A stretch of DNA of 20,749 nt from a virus: the IMG/VR virus record IMGVR_UViG_3300037507_002131, positions 1-20,749 of that record; one strand, 5' to 3'. The position numbers were made by a program, and so were the translations under genes. This document shows, one piece after another, positions 1 to 6,448 of the stretch; the stretch's first letter is position 1; each line of letters begins with the position of its first letter. Below the pieces are notes generated by a model. It was not told the origin of the DNA. It ran no database searches and worked only from the letters and a program-made list of their open reading frames with translations.

Positions 1-1
1 A

Positions 2-652
2 ATCCGCACGATTGCCAGCAACACGGGCACCGTGCTGACGACCTCGTCGGCGTGGACGACGCAGCCCGATGCCACGAGCGTGTACAACATCGAAGGGAAC
101 GACGACTTCATCTACTACATGGGCAGCAACGCCGTCACGTTGTACCGCTACAGCATCAGCGGCGGCACGTGGACGACGCTCTCGCCCACAGCGGCGCGTG
201 CGGCGGCGCCCGGCGCCGGGATGTCGGGGCATTGGGTGTGGGAAGCGACCGACTCGGCATGGACGAACGAGAGCGCCATCCTCAACGGGCGGTACATCTA
301 CAGCTTCAGAGGTGGCGCTGGTGCGGTCCTCGACCGCTACGACATCGCGCTCAACACGTGGGCCAGCGCGTTGACCTACGCCCCCGCGACCGAAGTGTTC
401 GGCGCAGGCACCAAGTACGTCTATCGCAACGACAGCATCTACGCGCAGAAGGACGCCACGGGCCGCTGGCTCCGCTTTAACGTCGTCACGAGCGAGCAGG
501 ACGGGTGGTCGACGATGACGTACACGCAAGGCGCGGCCATCGCGGGCGACACGGCGTTCGACGTGCACTATTCCGACGGCGCGACTGAGATCGACTACGT
601 GTACATGATCCTGAACACCAGCACCGTGATGCTGCGCGCGATGGTGATCTAA
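2..652 (+). CDS. Kelch/beta-propeller-like phage tail protein (5' end outside window)
   Basis: The frame is open to the left edge, so the N-terminus is missing; the GTG at 32 is only an internal in-frame codon. The visible part, about 216 residues, shows repeated blade-like segments: a W-T-T-L strand, NGRYIYSF followed by a Gly-Gly turn, DRYDIALNTW, then YVYRNDSIYAQ and RWLRFNV. Aromatic/Gly strands ending in 'Y-D/N-x-x-x-x-x-W' are typical of kelch-type propellers. Such proteins occur as tail or receptor-facing virion proteins in phages, but the exact role is inferred. It ends 2 nt before the next small gene and heads the run of late structural genes. Confidence is good for coding and phage origin, moderate for the fold. 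Confidence 0.75.
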   Translation: MRTIASNTGTVLTTSSAWTTQPDATSVYNIEGNDDFIYYMGSNAVTLYRYSISGGTWTTLSPTAARAAAPGAGMSGHWVWEATDSAWTNESAILNGRYIYSFRGGAGAVLDRYDIALNTWASALTYAPATEVFGAGTKYVYRNDSIYAQKDATGRWLRFNVVTSEQDGWSTMTYTQGAAIAGDTAFDVHYSDGATEIDYVYMILNTSTVMLRAMVI

Positions 653-654
653 CC

Positions 655-822
655 ATGACCATCGCCCAACTCATCGAGATGGCGCAGAAGCGCCTGACGT
701 ATCTGTCGCAACTGCGCGCCTCGGCCCAGTCGATCGGCGATGTGGTGGCCGAAGCGCGCTGCGCCGAGGAGATCGCACAGACCGAAAGCACGCTGGCGGC
801 GCTGCTCACGCTGCCTAACTAA
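655..822 (+). CDS. Small helical phage protein (55 aa)
   Basis: An ATG 2 nt after the upstream stop opens a 55-codon frame, MTIAQLIEMAQKRLTYLSQ... ending LLTLPN. It is almost entirely predicted helix: Ala/Leu/Glu rich, with heptad-like spacing of Leu and Ala and one Cys in the middle. No domain is recognised by eye. Tight packing between two structural genes suggests a virion or tail-associated accessory protein, but that is inference from position only. Codon use (GC-rich third positions) matches its neighbours, which supports real coding despite the short length. Confidence 0.65.
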   Translation: MTIAQLIEMAQKRLTYLSQLRASAQSIGDVVAEARCAEEIAQTESTLAALLTLPN

Positions 823-828
823 CGCGCG

Positions 829-1503
829 ATGTCCTTGCTGCTGCTGTTCCCGACGGCGCCCGCTGGTGGGGGCGTAGTCGGCGCGTCGTCGGTCACGCTG
901 ACGCTGACCGGCACGGCCGAGGGCACCGTCACGGGCATCATCGGCACGTCGTCCGTCACGCTCGACCTCACGGGCAGCGCCACGGGCACCGTGGCGGTAC
1001 AGGGCGCGTCGGCCGTCACGCTCGCGATCACGGGCACGGCCGCCGGCACGGTCAGCGGAGGCGCCATCGTCGGCGCATCCGCCGTCACGCTGGCGTTGAC
1101 CGGCAGCGCGACCGGCACCGTCGCGGTGCAAGGCGCGTCCACGGCGACCCTTGCGATCACCGGCGCGGCCGCCGGCGCGGTGGCTGTCCGCGGCGCCTCG
1201 TCGATCACGCTGGATCTCACGGGCAGCGCGGCCGGCGCGGTCCTCGTCCAAGGCGCGTCAAGTGCGACGCTCGCCCTCACCGCCACGGCCACCGGCACCG
1301 TCGTCGCGGCGGGCGTCTCGGGATTCAGTGTCGTCACGCTGACGCTCACTGGAGCGGCCACGGGCACGGTCACATCGCCCGCCGCTCGAGCGGTCACGCT
1401 CACCATCACCATGATCCCGCGCGCCGCCCTCGTGGCGCAGACCGCGTCCCGTCGCACGACCCTCACGTCGCAGACCCCTCGCACCACGGTGACCTATGTC
1501 TGA
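829..1503 (+). CDS. Tandem-repeat beta-rich structural protein
   Basis: This 224-residue protein begins with a short hydrophobic Leu stretch and a Gly-rich turn (MSLLLLFPTAPAGGG). About eight tandem copies of a 20-23 residue unit follow, consensus G-A-S-x-V-T-L-x-L-T-G-x-A-x-G-T-V, spanning roughly residues 17-190. Alternating Val/Thr/Leu and Gly/Thr turns predict short beta strands, as in a beta-solenoid or stacked hairpins. The C-terminus (after residue 200) is Arg/Thr rich. It sits between tail genes and overlaps the next start by 8 nt. It is probably a tail-fibre or decoration component; no family is assigned. The DNA repeats (about 60 bp) make copy-number change by recombination or slippage plausible. 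Confidence 0.75.
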   Translation: MSLLLLFPTAPAGGGVVGASSVTLTLTGTAEGTVTGIIGTSSVTLDLTGSATGTVAVQGASAVTLAITGTAAGTVSGGAIVGASAVTLALTGSATGTVAVQGASTATLAITGAAAGAVAVRGASSITLDLTGSAAGAVLVQGASSATLALTATATGTVVAAGVSGFSVVTLTLTGAATGTVTSPAARAVTLTITMIPRAALVAQTASRRTTLTSQTPRTTVTYV

Positions 1504-1849
1504 CTTTGTCGGTGATCCGATCTTACGCGCCGAGGATACCATCGTTCGCGTCACGGGCCGCGAACGCCAGGTGAACCCGACCACGGGCGCGCTCGACGAG
1601 TCCGCGTTTGCTGCCGGCACCGGCACGGCGCATCTCGCCATGACCCGCGACGGCGCGGCGCTCGCGGGCACCACGCTGACGCTGACCGAAGCGGCCGACG
1701 GCGGCACGTACTACGGCACGTGGACGCAGGCCGCGATCACGGCCGCGCTCGCGGGGGTCGCCAACGGCGCCACGGTCTACCGCGTCGTGACCTTCGCGAG
1801 CGTCGCCCCGGTCGCTACGGCGCTGACGTGGCAGACGGTGACCCCGTGA
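1496..1849 (+). CDS. Phage structural-region protein of unknown function (117 aa)
   Basis: The start ATG lies inside the end of the repeat-protein gene (8-nt overlap), the usual packing here. The product begins MSDFVGDPILRAEDTIVR and carries alternating Thr/Ala/Leu beta-type segments such as TLTLTEAADGGTYYGTW and VYRVVTFASV. This resembles an Ig-like or beta-sandwich domain of the kind found in small tail/baseplate accessory proteins. No signal peptide or membrane segment is visible. It ends in a GTGA overlap with a small zinc-ribbon gene. The function is unknown; the virion link is inferred from location. Confidence 0.7.
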   Translation: MSDFVGDPILRAEDTIVRVTGRERQVNPTTGALDESAFAAGTGTAHLAMTRDGAALAGTTLTLTEAADGGTYYGTWTQAAITAALAGVANGATVYRVVTFASVAPVATALTWQTVTP

Positions 1850-1986
1850 CCACGCCGCCGTCCACGTCGCCGCGGCGCTGTGCGACCTGCAAGGAGTGGG
1901 GGACCGCCGACGCGGACGGGCACTGTCGGCACTGTGGGGATCGCTTTGTGCCGGCCGAGCTGGTGGGACTGCCGAGAGGCGCCTAG
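1846..1986 (+). CDS. Small zinc-ribbon protein (46 aa)
   Basis: A GTG start overlaps the upstream TGA (GTGA), and the stop TAG shares its last base with the next GTG start. The 46-residue product has two Cys pairs, RRCATCKEW at about residues 12-15 and HCRHCGDRF about 16 residues later. The CxxC-x(n)-CxxC spacing fits a single zinc ribbon (rubredoxin-like knuckle). It could be a nucleic-acid or protein-binding accessory. Coupled overlaps on both sides support expression; the function is not recognised. Confidence 0.65.
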   Translation: MTTPPSTSPRRCATCKEWGTADADGHCRHCGDRFVPAELVGLPRGA

Positions 1987-3368
1987 TGAGTCCCCGACCG
2001 CACGGCAGCGGCGTGCTTGGCATCCACGCGACGCGACGAGCGCCGTTCACGCAGCGCGACGACGACATTATCCGGCAATTGCGTCGCGAAAATCGATCGA
2101 TCGTGGAGTGCGCGATCGCCACCGGCCGGTCGTTTTCCAGCGTCGAGAACTACGTGGTGCGGAAGCGCATCCCGCTGGGCGGCGGCGATCCAGTGCCCGC
2201 CCCAGTGCCCACCCCGGCGGTGCTACCGCCGACGCGCAGCGAGTGGTCCGAGTCGGGCGAGTCGGCCAGTCTACTGTTCACGACCCATGAACCGGTGCGG
2301 ACGCTCGAGCAGTTGATCGTCGTCTGTGAGATCGACACGGCGGTCTGGGAAGTCAGCGAGTGGAAGGCGAACACGTGGGAAGCGTCCGCGCGGAACGCCG
2401 AGGGTACGCTCGTACCCAAAACGCTGTACCAAGTCACGGCGCGGCTCAAGCGCAAAGCGTGGAACCCGTCCGCGGTGGCCGACGGGATGCTCGACGCCAT
2501 CAAGGCGCACGTGCGCCCCTTGCGCCCGGCGGTGCGGCGTCCAAGCGCGAGCGGCTATCTGTACGTGGCGACGATCGGCGAGCCGCACTTGGGCAAGCTG
2601 GCATGGGCGCCGGAGACGGGCGAGAGCTACGACCTCGACATCGCCATTGGCCGCGTCCGCGCGTCGCACCGCCATCTGATGCAACGGGCCGCGGTGCTGG
2701 CGCCCGAGAAGGTGGCGCTGGTCATCGGCGACGACTTCTTCACCGCGGACGGACCGACGAACACGACCACGGCCGGCACGCCGCAGGAAGTCGATGGCCG
2801 CTACCGGAAAGTGTTCCGCGCCGGCGTGGCGCTCTGCCGCGAGATCATCGAGGGCTGGCGGCAGTTGGCGCCGGTCGAGGTCTGGATCAAGGTCGGCAAC
2901 CACGACCAGACGATCACGTGGCACGCCGGCGAAGTGCTCGCCGCGATGTACGCGCCGACGCCCGACGTGACCGTGGTGAACCCCGACCGCTTGCGGCACT
3001 ACCAGCGGTGGGGCACGTGCCTGATCGGCCTGACGCACGGCGATAAGGAGAAGGACGACAAGCTGCCCATGCTCATGGCGCACGAGGCCAAGGCCGATTG
3101 GGCCGACACCACGTGCCGCGTCTGGCTGACGGGGCATCTCCACACGCTCAAGGCCAAGACGCAGCGCGCCGTGGTGCAGCCGATGCTGTCCGATGTCCAC
3201 GAGGAGATGGGCGTGGTCATCCGGCGGTGTCGAAGCCTGAGCGGCACCGACGCCTGGCATCACCAGCTCGGGTACGTCGGCAACATCAAGGCGGCCGAAG
3301 GCTTCGCGTTCCACGCAACGCTCGGCGAAACGGACATTCACACGGGCGTCATTGTGGAGGCGGCGTGA
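1986..3368 (+). CDS. Phage metallophosphoesterase with N-terminal HTH
   Basis: The GTG at 1986 shares a base with the upstream TAG and is preferred over an upstream in-frame ATG at 1896, which would overlap the zinc-ribbon gene. Residues about 20-62 (QRDDDIIRQLRRENRSIVEC...VRKRIPLG) look like a homeodomain-like HTH. A Pro-rich linker follows. From about residue 190 come calcineurin-type phosphoesterase motifs: GEPHLGK (E199, H201), GDDFF (D249), GNHD (N305, H306), THGD (H351) and TGHLH (H384, H386). The DxH aspartate appears replaced by Glu. The family normally cleaves phosphomonoesters or phosphodiesters with two metal ions, and phage versions are common in late or accessory positions. The target is unknown. 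It overlaps the downstream zincin gene by 4 nt. Confidence 0.8.
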   Translation: MSPRPHGSGVLGIHATRRAPFTQRDDDIIRQLRRENRSIVECAIATGRSFSSVENYVVRKRIPLGGGDPVPAPVPTPAVLPPTRSEWSESGESASLLFTTHEPVRTLEQLIVVCEIDTAVWEVSEWKANTWEASARNAEGTLVPKTLYQVTARLKRKAWNPSAVADGMLDAIKAHVRPLRPAVRRPSASGYLYVATIGEPHLGKLAWAPETGESYDLDIAIGRVRASHRHLMQRAAVLAPEKVALVIGDDFFTADGPTNTTTAGTPQEVDGRYRKVFRAGVALCREIIEGWRQLAPVEVWIKVGNHDQTITWHAGEVLAAMYAPTPDVTVVNPDRLRHYQRWGTCLIGLTHGDKEKDDKLPMLMAHEAKADWADTTCRVWLTGHLHTLKAKTQRAVVQPMLSDVHEEMGVVIRRCRSLSGTDAWHHQLGYVGNIKAAEGFAFHATLGETDIHTGVIVEAA

Positions 3369-3667
3369 AGTACCCGCCCCTGCCGGCGACGGTGGAGGCG
3401 CCGGGCGGCACGATCACGGTCATCCTCAAGCCGACATTACGGCACCCGGACGGGACCGAGTGCTGGGGGATGTTCGACATCGCCAACCGCACCATTGAGA
3501 TCGCCACGGCAACAGCCACCAAACGGCACCAGTGGCGCACACTGTTCCACGAGCTCTGCCATGCCGCGCTGGACGACGCGGGGATCAGCCAAGGGATGAC
3601 CGACGCGATGCAGGAGACGCTGTGCGAGGCGCTGGCGACGGCCCGGATGCGCGAGAAGTTCGGCTAG
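3365..3667 (+). CDS. HExxH zincin-like protein (100 aa)
   Basis: A GTG start in a GTGA overlap with the phosphoesterase gene. The 100-residue product has an N-terminal beta segment (TITVILKPTLRH), a FDIANRTIEIAT strand pair, then LFHELCHAAL (HExxH, about residues 60-64) and a helix QETLCEALATARM supplying a Glu/Cys-rich third element. This is the minimal M78/ImmA-like metallopeptidase layout often seen in phages. ImmA-type enzymes cleave repressors, while other zincins of this size have no known substrate. The phage repressor lies about 200 bp downstream on the other strand, so a regulatory link is possible but speculative. The gene ends the late-gene run. Confidence 0.7.
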   Translation: MKYPPLPATVEAPGGTITVILKPTLRHPDGTECWGMFDIANRTIEIATATATKRHQWRTLFHELCHAALDDAGISQGMTDAMQETLCEALATARMREKFG

Positions 3668-3704
3668 GCACACTGTCAGGCCCTTCGGTATATTTTCGGA
3701 CCCT

Positions 3705-3968
3705 ATGCTGCCTGCGCCATCCATTGCCTGCCTTGTCCTTCGGCCATTTATGGCGCCGATCCCCGCGAACGCTGGGGAGATGCTGATCGTGTGGCCGGGG
3801 CACCCAACGCTGACGTTGTGCGTCGTGACACGCGACGGCCGCGAGATCATTCGCGAGGCTCACTGTCCCGATGGCGTGCTGTATGGGGCGCTGCTCGACT
3901 TGTACCTCGACGCGAAGATTCGGTGCCTGTCGGATCAGTCGGAGCAAGCGTTGCTGCGAACTGGGTGA
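3705..3968 (+). CDS. Small protein of unknown function convergent with repressor
   Basis: An 87-codon frame from ATG 3705. Internal ATGs at 3750 and 3780 are alternative starts; the one at 3780 follows GGGGAG very closely. The body, MLIVWPGHPTLTLCVVTRDG followed by REIIREAHCPDGVLYGALLD, reads like a compact alpha/beta protein with GC-rich codon use. A TATATT box (3689-3694) lies about 11 nt before the first ATG, so a separate, perhaps leaderless, transcript is conceivable. Its last 122 bp overlap the 3' end of the minus-strand repressor gene, a convergent overlap. No family is recognised. Confidence 0.5.
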   Translation: MLPAPSIACLVLRPFMAPIPANAGEMLIVWPGHPTLTLCVVTRDGREIIREAHCPDGVLYGALLDLYLDAKIRCLSDQSEQALLRTG

Positions 3969-4290
3969 CAAGGCGCCGTTCGGTCTCGTTCGCCTCACGG
4001 GCCTGTTTCAGCAGGTCCGCGACGGTCTGTGCCATGACTTCGGCCGCGAACAAGACGCCGCGCCAGTAGTCCGACGGCACCACCACGGGCGGCACGGGCG
4101 GCGGCTCGGGGCGATCGGCCACGGTCTGCGCCCACGCCAGCAGCTTCTCGCGACTCTTGCCCGTGGGCGTCCCTCCCGACTTCCACCGCGTCACCGCGTC
4201 CCGAGGCACCCCGATGCGCTTCGCTACCTGCGACTGCGAACTGCGCGCCGCCTCTTGGGCCACCAGCGCCAACGCCTTTGGCACATCCAT
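3847..4290 (-). CDS. HTH phage repressor-like protein
   Basis: The start is ATG at 4290 on the minus strand, preceded by GGAGG with an 8-nt spacer; an upstream in-frame ATG at 4314 has no such site. Of 147 residues, 1-55 form a Cro/CI-type HTH: MDVPKALALVAQEAARSSQS, then QVAKRIGVPRDAVTRWKSGG (turn-helix with R/W/K recognition positions). A Pro-rich linker (PEPPPVPP) leads to a helical region that may mediate oligomerisation. No S24/LexA peptidase motif is visible, so RecA-type autocleavage is unlikely. The last 40 residues overlap the convergent + gene and are low in conservation signals. It is divergent from a ribbon-helix-helix gene across a 105-nt spacer, the classic lysogeny-switch position. 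Confidence 0.75.
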   Translation of the reverse strand: MDVPKALALVAQEAARSSQSQVAKRIGVPRDAVTRWKSGGTPTGKSREKLLAWAQTVADRPEPPPVPPVVVPSDYWRGVLFAAEVMAQTVADLLKQAREANETERRLVTQFAATLAPTDPTGTESSRRGTSRAAPHTARHRDSEPRE

Positions 4291-4316
4291 AGCGGATTCC
4301 TCCAGAACAAACAAAA

Positions 4317-4378
4317 ACAGACTACCGCCCTTGCGCGGGGTCTGTCTGTCGGGTATTGTCTGACACGTAGCGAATACT
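4317..4378. promoter_or_regulatory. Operator-like repeats in divergent repressor/RHH spacer
   Basis: The 105-nt gap between the divergent starts (4291-4395) is more AT-rich than its surroundings. It holds ACAGAC (4317-4322) facing GTCTGT (4340-4345), another GTCTGTC (4344-4350), and the near-perfect dyad TGTC-T-GACA (4357-4365). A TTGCGC box (4331-4336) and TATTGT (4354-4359) stand 17 nt apart and could be a weak sigma70-type promoter for the + direction, overlapping the repeats. Repeated GTCTG/CAGAC half-sites fit binding by the adjacent HTH or RHH protein. The promoter call is tentative. Confidence 0.5.
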
Positions 4379-4395
4379 CACTAACTGCGCCGACG

Positions 4396-4590
4396 ATGCC
4401 ACAACCTACACCACGCCAGCTCAAACTGCGCACCTCTCCGCTGTCGGTCAGCTTCTCGCGCCCCGAGCGCGATCTGGTCGTGCAGGCGGCCGAGGAGCAG
4501 GGCGACACCGTCTCCGGCTTCATCCGGGACGCCGCGGTCAAGGCCGCGATCCGCAAGCTCAACGCCACGTCTCGGGCGAAGGCGGCCTGA
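4396..4590 (+). CDS. Ribbon-helix-helix DNA-binding protein (64 aa)
   Basis: ATG 4396 begins MPQPTPRQLKLRTSPLSVSF; the frame is open further upstream, but this is the first ATG after the divergent control region. Residues about 16-22 (LSVSFSR) give the beta ribbon. RPERDLVVQAAEEQGDTVSG gives helix A and the turn, and FIRDAAVKAAIRKL gives helix B, the DUF1778/Arc-MetJ pattern. RHH proteins bind operators as dimers. Here it faces an HTH repressor and is the first gene before the early operon, so a Cro- or Arc-like antirepressor role is likely. No toxin gene is adjacent, arguing against an antitoxin. Confidence 0.7.
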   Translation: MPQPTPRQLKLRTSPLSVSFSRPERDLVVQAAEEQGDTVSGFIRDAAVKAAIRKLNATSRAKAA

Positions 4591-4597
4591 GCGTTCT

Positions 4598-4657
4598 GTG
4601 CGCCAGACTCGCTGGCGCACGTACAACGCCCCGACCATCGCGCCAACGATGCCGGGG
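4598..4657 (+). other. Two consecutive stem-loops in early-operon leader
   Basis: In the 92-nt gap after the RHH gene, GTGCGCCAG (4598-4606) pairs perfectly with CTGGCGCAC (4612-4620) around a 5-nt loop. Nine nt later a two-part stem forms: CCCCG (4629-4633) with CGGGG (4653-4657), and CATCG (4636-4640) with CGATG (4647-4651), around a 6-nt loop. No T-run follows either stem, so neither is a normal intrinsic terminator. They could be attenuator, antiterminator-loading or mRNA-stabilising structures ahead of the early operon. Confidence 0.55.
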
Positions 4658-4682
4658 CCGGTCACCACAAAGGAGAAGTGAC

Positions 4683-4904
4683 ATGGACAAGATAACACCG
4701 CGCCGGCGCCTGTTCGCCAGCGGCCGCATCGCGCCCAAGGGCACCACGGCGCCGATCACGCACCTCGCCGCGCGCATCGACGGCGCCGCGCTGCGCATCA
4801 GCTCCACGATGATCCCGCAGGTCGACGCTGGCGGCTTCCTCGTGCAACTGGAAGCGGCCGCGCTGCGTCACGAAATGCAGCGGGCGATTCAGGAGGCCGC
4901 GTGA
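4683..4904 (+). CDS. Early-operon protein of unknown function (73 aa)
   Basis: A strong ribosome-binding site (AAGGAGAAG, about 6 nt before the ATG) marks this start, the best in the region, fitting the first gene of a long polycistronic early transcript. The product has a basic N-terminus (MDKITPRRRLFASGRIAPKG) then two helices, THLAARIDGAALRISS and LVQLEAAALRHEMQRAIQEA. No domain is recognised. It ends in a GTGA overlap with the next gene. Coding is well supported, function unknown. Confidence 0.7.
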   Translation: MDKITPRRRLFASGRIAPKGTTAPITHLAARIDGAALRISSTMIPQVDAGGFLVQLEAAALRHEMQRAIQEAA

Positions 4905-5206
4905 GCCGCCGCGAGTATGGGATGCCCGACGAGCCGCACCTCATTCGGACCCTGCGCGAGAAGCGCGAAGCCGCCGAGCGGGCGAAGCGCGACTACGAGC
5001 GGGGCCGCGATAACGCCGCGTGGAGCTACGACTTTCTGAAGCTGCACAAGGCCCGTGTGGTGATCACCGTCGGCGGCGTGTCGTTCGAGTCGTCGGGCGA
5101 CGATCTGGACGACGTGATCACGCAGGCGCGGTTGCGCTTGTACGAACTGAAGCAGGCCGAGGCCGATGCGGCGGCCAAGCAGCGCGCCTTGTCGTGGGGG
5201 ACCTGA
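4901..5206 (+). CDS. Coiled-coil early protein of unknown function (101 aa)
   Basis: A GTG start in the GTGA overlap. Residues about 15-40 (IRTLREKREAAERAKRDYER) form a highly charged helix, probable coiled coil. A small beta segment RVVITVGGVSFESSGDDLDD follows, then another charged helix to the C-terminus. The strand-Asp-rich turn-helix pattern recurs in small phage early proteins, but I cannot assign a family. It is followed 2 nt later by the next ATG. Confidence 0.65.
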   Translation: MSRREYGMPDEPHLIRTLREKREAAERAKRDYERGRDNAAWSYDFLKLHKARVVITVGGVSFESSGDDLDDVITQARLRLYELKQAEADAAAKQRALSWGT

Positions 5207-5208
5207 CC

Positions 5209-5499
5209 ATGAGCCATACCCGAATCGTGCGCGCGGCCGAGCAGCTCGTGGCCGACGCGCAGGCCCTTCACCCGACCGACCGCGTCAAGCAGTGCGTGTT
5301 CATCATCGGCCGGCGCGGCTCGTGGACCGATGCGTTCGCACAGGCCGAGCGCGACGTGGCGTTCGACCGCGTGTTCCGCGACATGACCGACGAGGAAGTA
5401 CATGTCTGGGCCAACTACTGCCTCCACCAGGACGTGCCCGCGATGGCGCGCGGCCGGATGTGGCGGGCGACACATTCACTGACGGAGCGTGCGGCATGA
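5209..5499 (+). CDS. Early protein of unknown function (96 aa)
   Basis: The ATG lies 2 nt after the upstream stop; frames extending further 5' overlap the preceding gene and are not used. The product is mostly helical with several aromatic residues: VFIIGRRGSWTDAFAQAERD, then FRDMTDEEVHVWANYCLHQD and a C-terminal MARGRMWRATH. 'MTDEEVHVW' looks like a helix cap in a small four-helix or HTH-type fold. It overlaps the RecT-like gene (ATGA at 5496-5499), so the two are probably co-translated and it may be an accessory to recombination. Confidence 0.65.
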   Translation: MSHTRIVRAAEQLVADAQALHPTDRVKQCVFIIGRRGSWTDAFAQAERDVAFDRVFRDMTDEEVHVWANYCLHQDVPAMARGRMWRATHSLTERAA

Positions 5500-6350
5500 G
5501 TACCGCGATGGTGACCACACGACGCGGAGCGGTGGTAACGACCGACAACGCGCTGCCCGAACTCTCGTTCGCGGCGATGATGCAGATGGGGCAGGCCTTG
5601 GTCGGCACCGGGTTCCTGCCGGATCACATCAAGAACGGCCCGCAGGCGGCGGCGATCATCCTCGCCGGCCGTGAACTGGGCATGGAGCCGATGCGGGCGC
5701 TGCGCTCGCTGTCGCTGGTGAAGGGCAAGATCACCGAGGCCGCGGACAGTCAGTTGGCGCGGTTCAAGTCGGACGGGGGCCGCGCGGTGTTCTCGGAGCT
5801 CTCCGAGACGGCTGCCGTGCTGTCGCTGACGCACCCGAACGGCGACAAGCACACCGAGACGTTCACGCTGGACGACGCACGGAAGGCGGGGCTGTTGTCG
5901 TCGGGGATGTATGCCAAGTTCCCGAAGGCGATGCTGCGCTCGAGGGCGATCACGGCCGCGCTCAAGAGCATCGGATGGGAAGGCGGGTCCGGCGTGTACG
6001 ACCCGTCTGAACTGGCGGCGGAACCGACGCCGGAACCGGCACGGCAGTACGCGGCCCCAACGAATCCCGTGGTGGAGGTACCTGCATACACCGCCGGCCC
6101 CGATGCACCCGCTGCCCGTTTTGGCATGACGTTGGAGCAGGCCGAGAACGTGATGGTCGGCAAGGGCGAGAAGCGCGTCCGGTTGGGCGATACGCGCACC
6201 GAACGGCTCAAGAGCCTTGAGGAGTATTACGCCGAGCGGGGCGACGAGTCGCGGCTGTCGGCCGTGCAGATCGTGCTGGCGTCGCGCGAGGACGAGGACC
6301 AGACCGAGGCGCTGGTGGACGTGCTGTTCACGAAGGAGGCGGCCGCGTGA
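5496..6350 (+). CDS. RecT-like single-strand annealing protein
   Basis: 284 residues from the ATG in the ATGA overlap. Residues about 25-165 carry a recognisable phage RecT-like pattern: FAAMMQMGQALVGTGFLPDH, a region beginning AAAIILAGRELGMEPM and RALRSLSLVKGKITEAADSQ, later FTLDDARKAGL, and KFPKAMLRSRAITAALKS. The 'FTxxDAxxAGL...YPxxMLxxRAI' signature is shared by annealing proteins of many phages. The C-terminal third is Pro-rich then helical, variable in the family. Such proteins anneal complementary single strands at broken or replicating ends, usually with an exonuclease; none is recognisable beside it, so a host or distant nuclease may serve. It belongs to the early operon upstream of int. 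Confidence 0.7.
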   Translation: MSTAMVTTRRGAVVTTDNALPELSFAAMMQMGQALVGTGFLPDHIKNGPQAAAIILAGRELGMEPMRALRSLSLVKGKITEAADSQLARFKSDGGRAVFSELSETAAVLSLTHPNGDKHTETFTLDDARKAGLLSSGMYAKFPKAMLRSRAITAALKSIGWEGGSGVYDPSELAAEPTPEPARQYAAPTNPVVEVPAYTAGPDAPAARFGMTLEQAENVMVGKGEKRVRLGDTRTERLKSLEEYYAERGDESRLSAVQIVLASREDEDQTEALVDVLFTKEAAA

Positions 6351-6448
6351 TTCACTACCACGGAGGTCCAATTACGCCGCTGACCGCTGCCGACGCGGCC
6401 AGTGTAGCACCCAGTGCTACAGATGTGCTGTTTCCGGGGGCCGCGTAA
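6347..6448 (+). CDS. Very small protein (33 aa), possibly truncated family member
   Basis: A GTG in a GTGA overlap opens 33 codons, beginning MIHYHGGPITPLTAADAASV and ending VLFPGAA; its TAA shares a base with the following ATG (TAATG). Coupling on both sides is the main support. The N-terminal H-Y-H-G-x-P-I-T-P resembles the start of longer phage proteins that begin Y-H-G-x-P-I, so this may be a C-terminally truncated relative, but that comparison is from memory. A perfect 8-bp hairpin lies in the middle of the frame. Confidence 0.45.
   Translation: MIHYHGGPITPLTAADAASVAPSATDVLFPGAA
6403..6421. repeat. Perfect 8-bp inverted repeat with 3-nt loop
   Basis: TGTAGCAC (6403-6410) and GTGCTACA (6414-6421) flank CCA. 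The dyad lies inside the 33-codon gene, about 27 nt before the next ATG, where an RNA hairpin could affect translation of the downstream 67-aa protein, or the DNA dyad could bind a regulator. Confidence 0.6.

Noticed and set aside
649-1487. Two minus-strand frames opposite the repeat protein
   Set aside because: They arise from the repetitive GC-rich DNA; the + frame has regular beta repeats and coupled starts.
2271-3341. Minus-strand open frame opposite the phosphoesterase
   Set aside because: Composition of an antisense shadow; catalytic motifs are on the + strand.
4396-4590. Antitoxin of a toxin-antitoxin pair
   Set aside because: No adjacent GNAT or other toxin frame; location opposite a repressor favours a switch regulator.
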